Assembly: GCF_032050975.1 (NCBI RefSeq)
Contig: NZ_CP116967.1
Span: 1,361,001-1,425,000 of the forward strand
DNA from: Candidatus Nitrospira allomarina
GTDB taxonomy: Bacteria; Nitrospirota; Nitrospiria; Nitrospirales; UBA8639
DNA length: 64,000 bases
Reading direction: 5' to 3'
In this document: positions 44,922-53,951 of the stretch, piece after piece
How positions within the stretch are numbered: the first letter of the stretch is position 1
How the letters are laid out: each line of letters begins with the position of its first letter
Position numbers and translations under genes: made by a program
Notes under the pieces: model-generated
Seen by the model: only the letters and a program-made list of their open reading frames with translations
The model's database searches: none
Told to the model about the DNA's origin: nothing

Positions 44922-47810
44922 ATGAAACAAAATGAGAAAGGACGCACAATGCGGAAAGCTCACATGAAGGTATTGCCTTTGGGGGCTATCGTTTTTGTCC
45001 TGGTATTGTTAGGTGGAGTGTTTCCGTCCATGGCTCAGGCCGTGGACCTTACCATTAACTTTATGGGTTCAGGGCCCGGAGGAAGGGTTGAAGGAAGTCC
45101 GGGGCCGCCGGATACAGATCCATTTAGTGTTTTCAACACCTCTTCCAAAACTGTTACCATAGCTTATGATACACCACCATCCTCCCCTGTTATCCTTACG
45201 GCAATAGGTACGGGACAAGGTGCAGATCGGTCCACATTTGCTGGTTGGCCCAGTTGCCCATCATCGTCTGGCAATACGTGCACGGTGGTGCTAAATACTA
45301 ACCAGACAGTGACCGTGACCTTTGATCTGGTTTCGGTCACTCCCCCGGTCACTCCCCCTGTCAATCTTACTGTCAATTTTGCGGGAACGGGAACGGGACA
45401 GGTCAATGGAAGTGGGACAGGAACCGCTACATTCAATATATTTAGGAGTGGAACCATACCCTACGACCTTGTTCAACCACCTTCTTCCGTCACTCTTACC
45501 GCCACTCCGACTAGTTTCGGGGCATCCCTGTCAACCTTTGCTGGGTGGAGCGGTTCCGGGTGCTCAGGCACAGGCACGTGCACAGTGAGTATGTCGGCTG
45601 CGCGGACGGTGACCGCCACATTTACGCTCGTGCAACGGATATTGACGGTCACAAAGGCCGGGACGGGCAGTGGGACGGTGACTAGTGTGCCCGCGGGCAT
45701 CTCCTGCGGGAACGACTGTACGGAGAGTTATGCCAATGGGACGTCGGTAACGCTGACGGCGGTGGAGAGTGCAGGCTCGACGTTTGGGGGCTGGAGCGGG
45801 GGCGGCTGTTCGGGCACGGGGACGTGTACGGTGAGTATGACGGCGGCGCAGGCGGTGACCGCGACGTTTACGCCCGTGCAACGGACCCTGAGGGTTACGA
45901 AGGCCGGGACGGGCAGTGGAACCGTGACCAGTGTGCCCGGAGGCATCTCCTGCGGGAACGACTGTTCGGGGAGTTATGCCAATGGGACGTCGGTAACGCT
46001 GACGGCGGTGGCGAGTACAGGCTCGACGTTTGGGGGCTGGAGCGGCGGCGGGTGTACGGGCACAGGCACGTGCGTCGTGACCATGACGGCGGCGCAGACG
46101 GTGACCGCGACGTTTGCGCCCGTGCAACAGACCCTGACAGTGACCAAGGCCGGGACGGGCAGTGGGACGGTGACCAGTGTGCCCGAGGGCATTTCTTGCG
46201 GGAACGATTGTATGGAGGGCTATGCCAACGGGACGTCGGTGACGCTGACGGCGGTGGCGAGTACAGGCTCGACGTTTGGGGGCTGGAGCGGCGGCGGGTG
46301 TACGGGCACAGGCACGTGCGTCGTGACCATGTCGGCGGCGCAGACGGTGACCGCGACGTTTGCGCCCGTGCAACGGACCCTGTCAATCACGAAAGCCGGG
46401 ACGGGCAGTGGGACGGTGACTAGTGTGCCCGCGGGCATCTCTTGCGGGAGCGACTGTACGGAGGGCTATGCCAATGGAACGTCGGTGACGCTGACGGCGG
46501 TGGCGAGTGCAGGCTCGACGTTCATAGGCTGGAGTGGCAGCGGATGTGAGGCCACGGGCACGGGCACCTGCACGGTGAGTATGACGGCCGCACGGACGGT
46601 GACGGCTACCTTTACCCAGAATCCCGGAAATCAACCGCCGTCGGTAAGTGCAGGACCCTCCATCACAGTTGCACTGCCGAATACGGCTTCGCTGAACGGG
46701 ACGGTGACGGATGATGGTCTGCCGGCTACCCCAGGGACGGTATCCAGTACCTGGAGTAAAGTGAGCGGACCGGGAACGGTGACCTTTGGTAATGCGTCGG
46801 CCCTGAATACAACCGCCAGTTTCAGCCAAGCGGGAACCTATGTGTTGCGGTTGTCTGTGACGGATGGTGAGTTCTTACGTAGTTCAGATTTGACTATTAC
46901 CGCGAACAATCAGGGCGCAAGGAAGTTATCTAACGACTTGAACGCTGACGGAACGGCAGACCTCCTTTGGCGAAATAGCCTCAATGGGCTTGTGGTGGGC
47001 TGGCTCATGAATGATGCTGCGGTGACCACCACCGGTGTGTTGGGTGGTGTTTCATCGAATTGGCAGATCATGGGTACGGGCGATGTGAATGCCGACGGCC
47101 AGGCCGACGTGATTTGGAGAAATACGACGACCGGTGTCGTGGCGGTGTGGTTTATGAATGGGTTGACCCATACGTCGACGGGATTTCCCGGGAGCGCGTC
47201 CCTCAAATATGTAATCAAAGGAATCGGTGATGTGGATGGCAACGGGACCGCGGATCTTATCTGGCACAATAGCGTCAGCGGGGGTTTGGCTATCTGGCTT
47301 ATGAACGGGTCGACCATTACCAAATTTGGGTTCCCTGGCAGTGCGCCTGTGCAATGGGAAGTCACCGGTGTCGGTGATGTGAATGCCGATGAAAAAGCCG
47401 ATGTGATTTGGCGGAACACGACGACCGGGGCGGTGGCGGTGTGGTTCATGAACGGCTTGACCCATACGTCGACGGGATTTCCCGGGAGTGCGCCTCTCAG
47501 TTATGTCATTAAGGAAATCGGGGATGTGGATGGCAACGGAACCGCCGATATCGTTTGGCACAATAAGTTAAATGGTTCGGTGGCCATTTGGATTATGAAC
47601 GGGCCCACTGTGGCCTTTGTCGGATTTCCTGGTGGAGTGCCCCTGGACTGGCAGATCACGGGAATGGGTGATGTGAATGCGGATGGTCAGGATGACGTCA
47701 TTTGGCAAAACCGCACTAGTGGGGCGGTGGCGCTGTGGTTAATGAACGGGAAAGACGTCATGGATACCAAATTTCCGCGCGGCACCTCTACCGACTGGGA
47801 GATTCAATAA
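44922..47810 (+). CDS. Secreted repeat protein: InlB-B-like repeats, PKD-like domain, FG-GAP/VCBS-type repeats
   Basis: A 962-residue exported protein from ATG 44922 (ATG 44949 is an alternative giving a shorter leader). The signal peptide ends SMAQA-VD. Residues about 40-240 hold two divergent repeats, and about 240-570 four repeats of ~82 residues containing GISCGNDC...GTSVTLTA...STFGGWSG...GTCTV, the bacterial divergent InlB-B/Listeria-type repeat with paired cysteines. One PKD-like domain (PPSVSAGPSITVALPN...) follows, then about seven FG-GAP/VCBS-type repeats (DVNADGQADVIWRN...VAVWFMNG). The last two modules are homologous to the ends of the proteins at 36.1 and 48.6 kb. Likely an extracellular adhesive or matrix protein; no enzymatic motif was found. 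Confidence 0.85.
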   Translation: MKQNEKGRTMRKAHMKVLPLGAIVFVLVLLGGVFPSMAQAVDLTINFMGSGPGGRVEGSPGPPDTDPFSVFNTSSKTVTIAYDTPPSSPVILTAIGTGQGADRSTFAGWPSCPSSSGNTCTVVLNTNQTVTVTFDLVSVTPPVTPPVNLTVNFAGTGTGQVNGSGTGTATFNIFRSGTIPYDLVQPPSSVTLTATPTSFGASLSTFAGWSGSGCSGTGTCTVSMSAARTVTATFTLVQRILTVTKAGTGSGTVTSVPAGISCGNDCTESYANGTSVTLTAVESAGSTFGGWSGGGCSGTGTCTVSMTAAQAVTATFTPVQRTLRVTKAGTGSGTVTSVPGGISCGNDCSGSYANGTSVTLTAVASTGSTFGGWSGGGCTGTGTCVVTMTAAQTVTATFAPVQQTLTVTKAGTGSGTVTSVPEGISCGNDCMEGYANGTSVTLTAVASTGSTFGGWSGGGCTGTGTCVVTMSAAQTVTATFAPVQRTLSITKAGTGSGTVTSVPAGISCGSDCTEGYANGTSVTLTAVASAGSTFIGWSGSGCEATGTGTCTVSMTAARTVTATFTQNPGNQPPSVSAGPSITVALPNTASLNGTVTDDGLPATPGTVSSTWSKVSGPGTVTFGNASALNTTASFSQAGTYVLRLSVTDGEFLRSSDLTITANNQGARKLSNDLNADGTADLLWRNSLNGLVVGWLMNDAAVTTTGVLGGVSSNWQIMGTGDVNADGQADVIWRNTTTGVVAVWFMNGLTHTSTGFPGSASLKYVIKGIGDVDGNGTADLIWHNSVSGGLAIWLMNGSTITKFGFPGSAPVQWEVTGVGDVNADEKADVIWRNTTTGAVAVWFMNGLTHTSTGFPGSAPLSYVIKEIGDVDGNGTADIVWHNKLNGSVAIWIMNGPTVAFVGFPGGVPLDWQITGMGDVNADGQDDVIWQNRTSGAVALWLMNGKDVMDTKFPRGTSTDWEIQ
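45642..46625 (+). repeat. Four tandem 246-bp coding repeats
   Basis: Units begin near 45642, 45888, 46134 and 46380. Long identical runs (for example GGGACGTCGGTAACGCTGAC and GCTCGACGTTTGGGGGCTGG) recur in each, showing recent duplication. The repeats are GC-rich, which opens long spurious frames on the opposite strand. Confidence 0.93.
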
Positions 47811-48565
47811 GGATGATCTCGTAATTTGGCACGGCTAAATGTTCAAGGCCAAACCGCAAACCCAAACATGGGCATGCTGGTTTCATTATAGCTCTACGGC
47901 GGAACTCGTGTTACTAAGCGCAGAGGGAGCCGGACTGTCAATCCCGCTGTTTCGACAGAATGCGAAAATTTAAGATATAAGCGGTAGGACAATATTTTGT
48001 TTTTTGTGGAAACCTCACATCTTCGGGTGTGAGGCTTTTTGCATGGAAAACCTTACCTCACTTTTCATTTTGCTCTCTTGAGGTTACGGGAAGAGACTTT
48101 CCCTGCGTATAAATGGGGAGGGTCTCTCATTGTAATTCTGTCGCAGGTTAACGCATCTCGCCGATATTGTTTTCGGGACAAATCCCTTGTTCCATTGCTG
48201 TTTGGTTTTCTCTTCCACGATGGTTTGCTCCCTCCTGCTAATTAATAAAAACGTGCTCGTCCGGTTCATGTGCCCTGCTTCCTGATCAAACCATTCCGAG
48301 TAGGATAAGGTCCGACTTTTTCACTCAAACCTGGTACCTTTTCTTCGGATCAAAGAAACGAATAGCCATTCGGTTCCTTCTGTTTTCAACCCATAATCTC
48401 CGTAATTTCCGGTTGAGTTTTAATAGAAAGGATGACGTTTTCGAAGAGTCTGGTAAGAAAATAAAGAAATGGCGAGGGAGGGAAAATCTGGAATGTGGTG
48501 CATGATTTTTAAGAATGGAATTGTCTATCCGATAAGGTTAGTCAACCTTGCTCATGTAATCTTTT
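47811..48565. other. Intergenic region
   Basis: About 755 bp holding an intrinsic terminator (next entry) but no credible gene; short frames lack domains and ribosome sites. The 48250-48565 part is presumably the promoter region of the next gene. Confidence 0.45.
48013..48040 (+). terminator. Intrinsic terminator
   Basis: A nine-pair stem CCTCACATC/GGTGTGAGG (one G-U) closed by a stable TTCG tetraloop and followed by CTTTTT. It lies about 200 bp after the 962-residue repeat protein gene and probably ends its transcript. Confidence 0.75.
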
Positions 48566-50170
48566 ATGTCAAATCAACTGATGTCGAAACAGATAATACC
48601 CTACCTACCCGGTCTGAGCCAGACTATCATATCCCTAATTCTGGTGGGGATGGTGGGTCTGTCTGTCCCGTCACAGAGCCATGCGTATAAAATCCAAATT
48701 GGTGTTTCAGGGCCGATTGGGGGAAATTCAGTTGTCGAGGAAAATGGACGTACTGAAATCCAATTGGACACGGGTCCGGTAATCGGACCAGACGGTGAAG
48801 CCGGCTCTGCCTATGCCACAGCTAATTTAGCCACTGGAACCCTCGCGCTTAAAGTGACCTCGACGACTCCAGATCAAAGTTCGCAAGAGGGCATGGGATT
48901 GGCCTCCATTCAAATCAATGATCGGTTGAGGTTTAGGTTGGATCCGGGCGTGGCCATTGCAAACATCAGATTTTCTATGAGGGTCGACGGGTTTCCCTCT
49001 TGTCGGGATTTGTCTTCCAATTGTTTTACCAATGCGATCATTCGTTTGGGAGAGATGAGTGACCAGGCTCTTGGGCTTCCTCTACCGGATCCAAAGGAAT
49101 TGGAGGTTAGAGTCACAGTTGTTGATGGGCAGGAGCTACCCATTGAGGCGTTTTTATCGGCCAGGGTTGAGATGAATAACCTCATTGATGTCAGCGATCC
49201 AAGTGCGACTATCCGATTAATTCTGCCAAAGGGGGTAAGCTTTACCTCAGAATCTGGGGTATTCCTTGGCCTTCAGCCTCCTTTAGAGGAACCCTCTCCT
49301 CGTGCCCCTGTCAGTTCTGATCTCAATGGAGATGGCAAGGCGGATATTGTCTGGCGCAATGTGAGAACCGGTGAAGTGGCGGTGTGGTTAATGAATGGTG
49401 GTTTGATTGGTTCTTCTGGATTCTTGGGTGGGGTCTCATCCGATTGGCAGATCGTTGGAGTGGGTGATGTGAGTAATGACGGAATGGCTGATATTGTCTG
49501 GCGCAACACTCTAAGTGGCGCGGTGGCTGTATGGTTTTTGAACGGGTTGACGATCACGTCGGCCAGTTTCCCCGGGAGCGCTTCCTTGGATTGGGTAATT
49601 AAGGGAGTGGGCGATATGGACGGCAATGGAAGTGCCGATCTCATCTGGCACAATATGCAAAACGGAGCTGTTGCGGTCTGGCTCATGGATGGGCCCTCAA
49701 TTAGCAGATTCCGTTCACTGCCCGGTGTGCCCTTAGCGTGGCAGATCGTTGGGATAGGTGATGTGAATGCGGATGGTCTGGCGGATATCATTTGGCGCCA
49801 TAGCGGAGGGGTATCTGCTGTGTGGATAATGGATGAGGCGACGATCACCTCGGTGGGATTCCTCGGAGGGACCACACCAGCGTGGGAGAAAGCTGGCTTT
49901 GGTGATTTAAACGGAGATGGGACGACTGATATGGTCTGGCGTCATACTAGCACCGGGAAGGTGGGGATCTGGTTGATGGACGGAGGGGCAATTGAGGTAT
50001 CCGGTTTTTTACCGGGTATGCCCTCGGGGTGGCGTATTGCGCAGGTTGGTGACGCAGATGGAGATGGAAAGGCCGATGTGATCTGGCATAATCGCAGTAC
50101 AGGACAGGTGGCGGTCTGGCTCATGGATGGCCTGACCTTGTCCTCGACAGAATTTCCCGGTAGCACGTAG
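48566..50170 (+). CDS. Secreted protein with FG-GAP/VCBS-type C-terminal repeats
   Basis: A 534-residue protein with a long signal peptide (about 1-40, ending SQSHA-YK). The N-terminal domain (about 41-245) has no recognised family; it is beta-rich with a Cys pair in FPSCRDLSSNCF. From about 250 to the end are seven repeats of the DLNGDGKADIVWRN...VAVWLMNG type shared with the two large neighbours. No ribosome site is clear at the ATG at 48566, and a second ATG five codons on is possible. It is the third member of the local family and has no PKD-like spacer. Role unknown; surface location likely. Confidence 0.82.
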   Translation: MSNQLMSKQIIPYLPGLSQTIISLILVGMVGLSVPSQSHAYKIQIGVSGPIGGNSVVEENGRTEIQLDTGPVIGPDGEAGSAYATANLATGTLALKVTSTTPDQSSQEGMGLASIQINDRLRFRLDPGVAIANIRFSMRVDGFPSCRDLSSNCFTNAIIRLGEMSDQALGLPLPDPKELEVRVTVVDGQELPIEAFLSARVEMNNLIDVSDPSATIRLILPKGVSFTSESGVFLGLQPPLEEPSPRAPVSSDLNGDGKADIVWRNVRTGEVAVWLMNGGLIGSSGFLGGVSSDWQIVGVGDVSNDGMADIVWRNTLSGAVAVWFLNGLTITSASFPGSASLDWVIKGVGDMDGNGSADLIWHNMQNGAVAVWLMDGPSISRFRSLPGVPLAWQIVGIGDVNADGLADIIWRHSGGVSAVWIMDEATITSVGFLGGTTPAWEKAGFGDLNGDGTTDMVWRHTSTGKVGIWLMDGGAIEVSGFLPGMPSGWRIAQVGDADGDGKADVIWHNRSTGQVAVWLMDGLTLSSTEFPGST

Positions 50171-50534
50171 GTGATTGGTGCAAGGTTGGTGAGCGTAGAA
50201 CTTTCGTTCGGTAAGCTTCTCTATCAAAGATCGTTACCTTGTCCCAACTTTTAATTCGCCCATTGAAAATGGGCAAATCCGATTCTTTGAAGCCTGCTCT
50301 AAATATCGTGGTTATTCAAATCCTTGTTGGGGAAAGAAATCCATTATAGTAGCGTTTTTCCCGTCTAAGAAGTTGATTCCCCTTTCCCCGGTTTGTCCTC
50401 CCTTTTGTGTGTTCAAAAACTTTCTGAATTGCTCGAGAGACGACAACCACGGGAAGGGTTGAGACAGATTTTTTCAGAGTGTGGGCACGAGCAGGCGAGT
50501 ATCCAAGAATTGCGGGTTCTCGAACGACCATATT
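50171..50534. other. Intergenic region
   Basis: 364 bp between the convergent repeat protein and pagL-like genes. Nothing recognisable; a 71-codon minus-strand frame has no domain. Confidence 0.4.
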
Positions 50535-51164
50535 TCACGGGGAAAAAAAAGAAATGCCGACATTGAAGAGGCAGCCATTCAACCCAATATTCCGTTCCCC
50601 AATCCCTGCGTTGGAAATATGATGGAAGCGAATACCGAGGGTCACCGCCGTATTTTCTGTCACAAAATACGAGACACCCGGACCCGTTTGGAGGACAAAA
50701 TTAAATTGCGTGCTTTGTTCGGGAATCCGGGGTCCCAGGTCCGTCCACAACATGCCTGCTCCACCATCCCAAAATGGCATCCACCGTCCAAAGTTGAGAA
50801 AATTATATTTCACCATTAACGAGCCTCCGAACGCTGAGGCGCTAAACGGTTGGTAATAGTGCGCAGCCAACGGTTCAATTAACACTTCGACATTACCGGA
50901 GGTCCAACCTGAGCTAATTTCATCCGTCAACACCAGACCCAATTGAGGTAGGAAATAGACGGCGCTGCGATTAGCTGACGGTTCATTACCAAAGGCGTTA
51001 TTCCCTTGCCAATAGCCGGTGAGAAATCCGAACTCGAGGGTGCCCTTGGTCACACGATCTCTGGCATCAAAATCCACACCCCACGCGGTTTCAACCATAC
51101 AAAGCATAAAAAGTATGCCAGTCATTTCGATGATGAATTGTTCCCTTTTGAATCCCTTAAACAT
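50535..51164 (-). CDS. PagL-like lipid A 3-O-deacylase (acyloxyacyl hydrolase family)
   Basis: A 209-residue outer membrane barrel protein with a signal peptide (cleavage near ETAWG-VD). It matches the PagL/acyloxyacyl hydrolase family: GTLEFGFLTGYWQG at the first strand, and the catalytic segment IRFHHISNAGIGERNIGLNG near the C-terminus with the His-x-Ser pair of the PagL triad. It ends in an aromatic-containing strand. PagL removes the 3-O acyl chain of lipid A and so alters LPS. The gene is monocistronic and convergent with the preceding repeat protein gene. Confidence 0.82.
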   Translation of the reverse strand: MFKGFKREQFIIEMTGILFMLCMVETAWGVDFDARDRVTKGTLEFGFLTGYWQGNNAFGNEPSANRSAVYFLPQLGLVLTDEISSGWTSGNVEVLIEPLAAHYYQPFSASAFGGSLMVKYNFLNFGRWMPFWDGGAGMLWTDLGPRIPEQSTQFNFVLQTGPGVSYFVTENTAVTLGIRFHHISNAGIGERNIGLNGCLFNVGISFFSP

Positions 51165-51378
51165 TAAAATTCCTTTTTGTTTGTCTGAAAATCATTCCCA
51201 TGAGTTAGTCAGAGAATTTGCAATTTAAGCCTCATTCAGCTTCCGGTTTCCGCAACTTCCTCGGGAGCATTGCAAGAAATTCTATTATCGAGCAGGAATT
51301 TCCCATAATTGGAACCAACAATTCAATGAACTTTTTAATCTAAAGGGTTACAATCTTTAGATTATTGAGGTCAAAAAA

Positions 51379-51591
51379 ATGGAATCTTCCCCTTTATCCT
51401 TGAACTCGCCATCCAAGAAAGCAATGAAAGATCCCCTTGCGCGACTGTCCTTGGCCGTCCGCGAGTTAGATAAACTCATCAACCGGGCCAATCAACTGGC
51501 TCATCTTTCAGAACAAGCCCTCCCCATGGATCACTCAATCCAGCCTGAGCAGTGCATTCCACCCCAAAAGCCCTGCCGCCGATCGATTTAG
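51379..51591 (+). CDS. Small hypothetical protein
   Basis: A 70-residue predicted cytoplasmic protein. The middle forms a helix (KDPLARLSLAVRELDKLINR) with heptad-like leucines; both ends are polar and Pro-rich. GAGG lies about nine bases before the ATG. No family recognised. A coding function is plausible but unproven. Confidence 0.45.
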   Translation: MESSPLSLNSPSKKAMKDPLARLSLAVRELDKLINRANQLAHLSEQALPMDHSIQPEQCIPPQKPCRRSI

Positions 51592-52089
51592 TCACAGCAA
51601 TTTTCCTCAATCCTCTTAAAATTCATTTCTTTCCTCTACCAAAAAGAATTCCCATTTTTTCCGTGATCAGGCCGTGAAAGTTCTCAACAAAATTCTAAGC
51701 AACTCAAACGGTCTCCCGAGAAACCTGGCAAGTGATCGCGCGGACAATGAGGGAGCCCTGCTTTAGATTAATTCCCAGGGCTTGTGAGTCTTGAGATTCT
51801 TGAGTCAGGTGAACTCAGAGGGAATTTGGCCGTGTTGCCGAATAGATGTTTGAGCCCCCGCTGCAGACAGGGATTCGACCCGGCTTCACTCAAGTGGATG
51901 GCACGTTTTCTGAAATTGAATCGCGTTTGTAATGTGGTGAGATGAATGACAGAGTTGAACGATGCTTGCTAAAGATTCCCCGGAATTACCAGACTAGGAG
52001 TATGAAGGGATTAATGAGGACAGTTGAAATGATCGATGCTGTCCCCTGGTTTACAATTATGGTTGCCTTGGCCAGCGTTCAGGTTGAGA
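51592..52089. other. Intergenic region
   Basis: About 500 bp with no recognisable gene. A plus-strand frame (51942-52202) overlaps the small minus-strand gene below and has no domain or ribosome site. Confidence 0.4.
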
Positions 52090-52260
52090 CTACCTGTGGT
52101 TGGCGTGCAGGGCTTTGGCTTCCAATGAAAGCGATACCGTGTCTTGGGTGGAAGAAGATGACGGATTTCCTTGGGGTTGGGGAACCACAGCTGCTTGGAT
52201 GAGCGGAAGCGAAGCTTGGGTGAGAAAATTGGCGGCCGCTAACGCAAAAATTTCACTCAT
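52090..52260 (-). CDS. Small Ala/Ser-rich protein with strong ribosome site
   Basis: A 56-residue frame, MSEIFALAAANFLTQASLPL at the start and TQDTVSLSLEAKALHANHR at the end. It is supported by AAAGGAG about nine bases ahead of the ATG, one of the best ribosome sites in the window. The N-terminal half is a hydrophobic helix but not long enough for a certain membrane span; the end resembles the DTVSLS-EAKAL motif seen in some small bacterial proteins of unknown role. No partner genes nearby. Confidence 0.6.
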   Translation of the reverse strand: MSEIFALAAANFLTQASLPLIQAAVVPQPQGNPSSSSTQDTVSLSLEAKALHANHR

Positions 52261-52399
52261 AAAGGTGTCTCCTTTCCTATCCTATAAGGTCTTGTCGGTT
52301 CAGTTTCCGGAATTCTTGACCGATTTTGGGCGGAAATTTCAGGAGCTCTGCCTCATATCATGCATGCGGGAATGATCAGGGAAGGCTGTCCTCTGCTGG

Positions 52400-53764
52400 C
52401 TATAAAATGCCGATGGCGTTCAATAGGACAATAAATACAGCAATTGGGGCGATGTAACGTACGAGGGACTGCCAGGCAAAGTAGAGGCTGGGATGATGAA
52501 TGTTGAGTTCGGACTGGGTGCTTTCGGCCTTCATGAGCCACCCGGCAAAGAGGGCAATGAGAATCCCACCCAGGGGGAGCATGAGATTGGATGTCACAAA
52601 ATCTAACAGGTCAAAAAAGGTTAAACCAAAAAACTTGATTTCTGCCCACCAATTGAATGACCAGACTGTACCGAGGCCAATCAGCCAGGTGATGACCCCT
52701 GAATACAAGGAAGCCTTGATTCGTGATAATCCAAACGTTTCAATGAGCCATGTGACCAGGGGCTCGATCAAAGAAATCGACGACGTCCAGGCGGCCACAA
52801 GCAGGAGAATGAAAAAGAGCGAACCGAAGGCAAGGCCGCCGGGCATGTTGCCGAACGCGACGGGCAGTGTTTGAAAAATGAGACCTGGACCGGAGCCTGG
52901 CTCCATATTGTTTGCAAATACGATTGGAAAAATGGCCATCCCGGCTAATAAGGCAACAAGGGTGTCAGCTAGGCCAATGATTATTGAGGTGGAGGCAATT
53001 GAGGTGTCCTTGGGAACATACGAGCCGTAGATCATGATGGTGCCCATGCCCAGGCTGAGGCTAAAGAAGGCTTGACCCATGGCTGTCAACATGCTTGCGC
53101 CGGTCAATTTGCTGAAGTCCGGGGTAAAGAGAAATTCCAGACCTTTTCCAAAAAACCCCGTGGTCATGCTGTAGGCGACCATAAGCAGCAAAAGGAGGAA
53201 AAGAGTCGGCATGAGAAATTGAATCGCTCTTTCCAATCCCCCTTTGACCCCACCTGCCACGACGGTCATGGTCAGGATCATAAATACCGTGTGCCAAATG
53301 AAGAGCGTCGTTCCGTTCCCTACAAAATTGCTAAAGGTGTCTGCAGCAAATTGGCCCGTCGTCCCGCTGAAAGTCCCGGCGCCTGATTTGAAAATATAGG
53401 CCAGCGTCCAGCCGCCAATGACACTGTAGTAGGAAAGGATCAACATGCCTGCCAAAGTGCCGGACCAGCCAACAATTTGCCACCATTGAGTGGTGTTGGT
53501 TTCTTCCGACAGCACTTGCATGGAACGAATTGGCGTGGAACGTCCTCTCCGGCCCAACAAAATTTCGGCCATCATCAAGGGGATTCCCAGGGCTGCCACG
53601 CAGAGGATATACACCAGGACAAACGCACTTCCTCCATTTTGTCCCGTGAGGTAGGGGAATTTCCAAATATTACCCAACCCCACGGCCGCACCCGTGGCCG
53701 CAAGGATGAAGGTCCATCGGGAGGACCATTGGCCATGCATGGATTGTCGATCGGAAATATTCAT
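52400..53764 (-). CDS. Sodium-dependent transporter, NSS/SNF family
   Basis: A 454-residue polytopic membrane protein of the neurotransmitter:sodium symporter family (LeuT-like). The first helix has the signature FILAATGAAVGLGNIWKFPY with the unwound substrate/Na+ site, then GGSAFVLVYILCVAALGIPL and MMAEILLGRRG. Hydrophobic segments are consistent with 11-12 helices. Bacterial members carry amino acids with Na+; the substrate cannot be inferred. There is no regulator or enzyme partner beside it; the ThyX-type gene is divergent. Confidence 0.93.
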   Translation of the reverse strand: MNISDRQSMHGQWSSRWTFILAATGAAVGLGNIWKFPYLTGQNGGSAFVLVYILCVAALGIPLMMAEILLGRRGRSTPIRSMQVLSEETNTTQWWQIVGWSGTLAGMLILSYYSVIGGWTLAYIFKSGAGTFSGTTGQFAADTFSNFVGNGTTLFIWHTVFMILTMTVVAGGVKGGLERAIQFLMPTLFLLLLLMVAYSMTTGFFGKGLEFLFTPDFSKLTGASMLTAMGQAFFSLSLGMGTIMIYGSYVPKDTSIASTSIIIGLADTLVALLAGMAIFPIVFANNMEPGSGPGLIFQTLPVAFGNMPGGLAFGSLFFILLLVAAWTSSISLIEPLVTWLIETFGLSRIKASLYSGVITWLIGLGTVWSFNWWAEIKFFGLTFFDLLDFVTSNLMLPLGGILIALFAGWLMKAESTQSELNIHHPSLYFAWQSLVRYIAPIAVFIVLLNAIGIL

Positions 53765-53951
53765 TGAGGATTGGAATTCTACCTGGAGATCCGGTGGAGT
53801 GTAGTGAAGGTGTCAGGCACTTTCAAGGTCCTTGGAGCATGTTTGGCGGAGAGATAATGCCTGACTTGAGATGTCACTCCTGTCTGACTATAGTGTCGTC
53901 TCCTCTGTCTCGATTGTGTTTTCTTTGGGATAAGTTGGAAGGATTGAATTG

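Noticed and set aside
45564-46373. A 269-codon Arg/His/Ala-rich minus-strand frame
   Set aside because: It is a shadow of the GC-rich 246-bp coding repeats on the plus strand.
50316-50531. A 71-codon minus-strand frame between the repeat protein and pagL-like gene
   Set aside because: No domain and no ribosome site; composition not coding-like.
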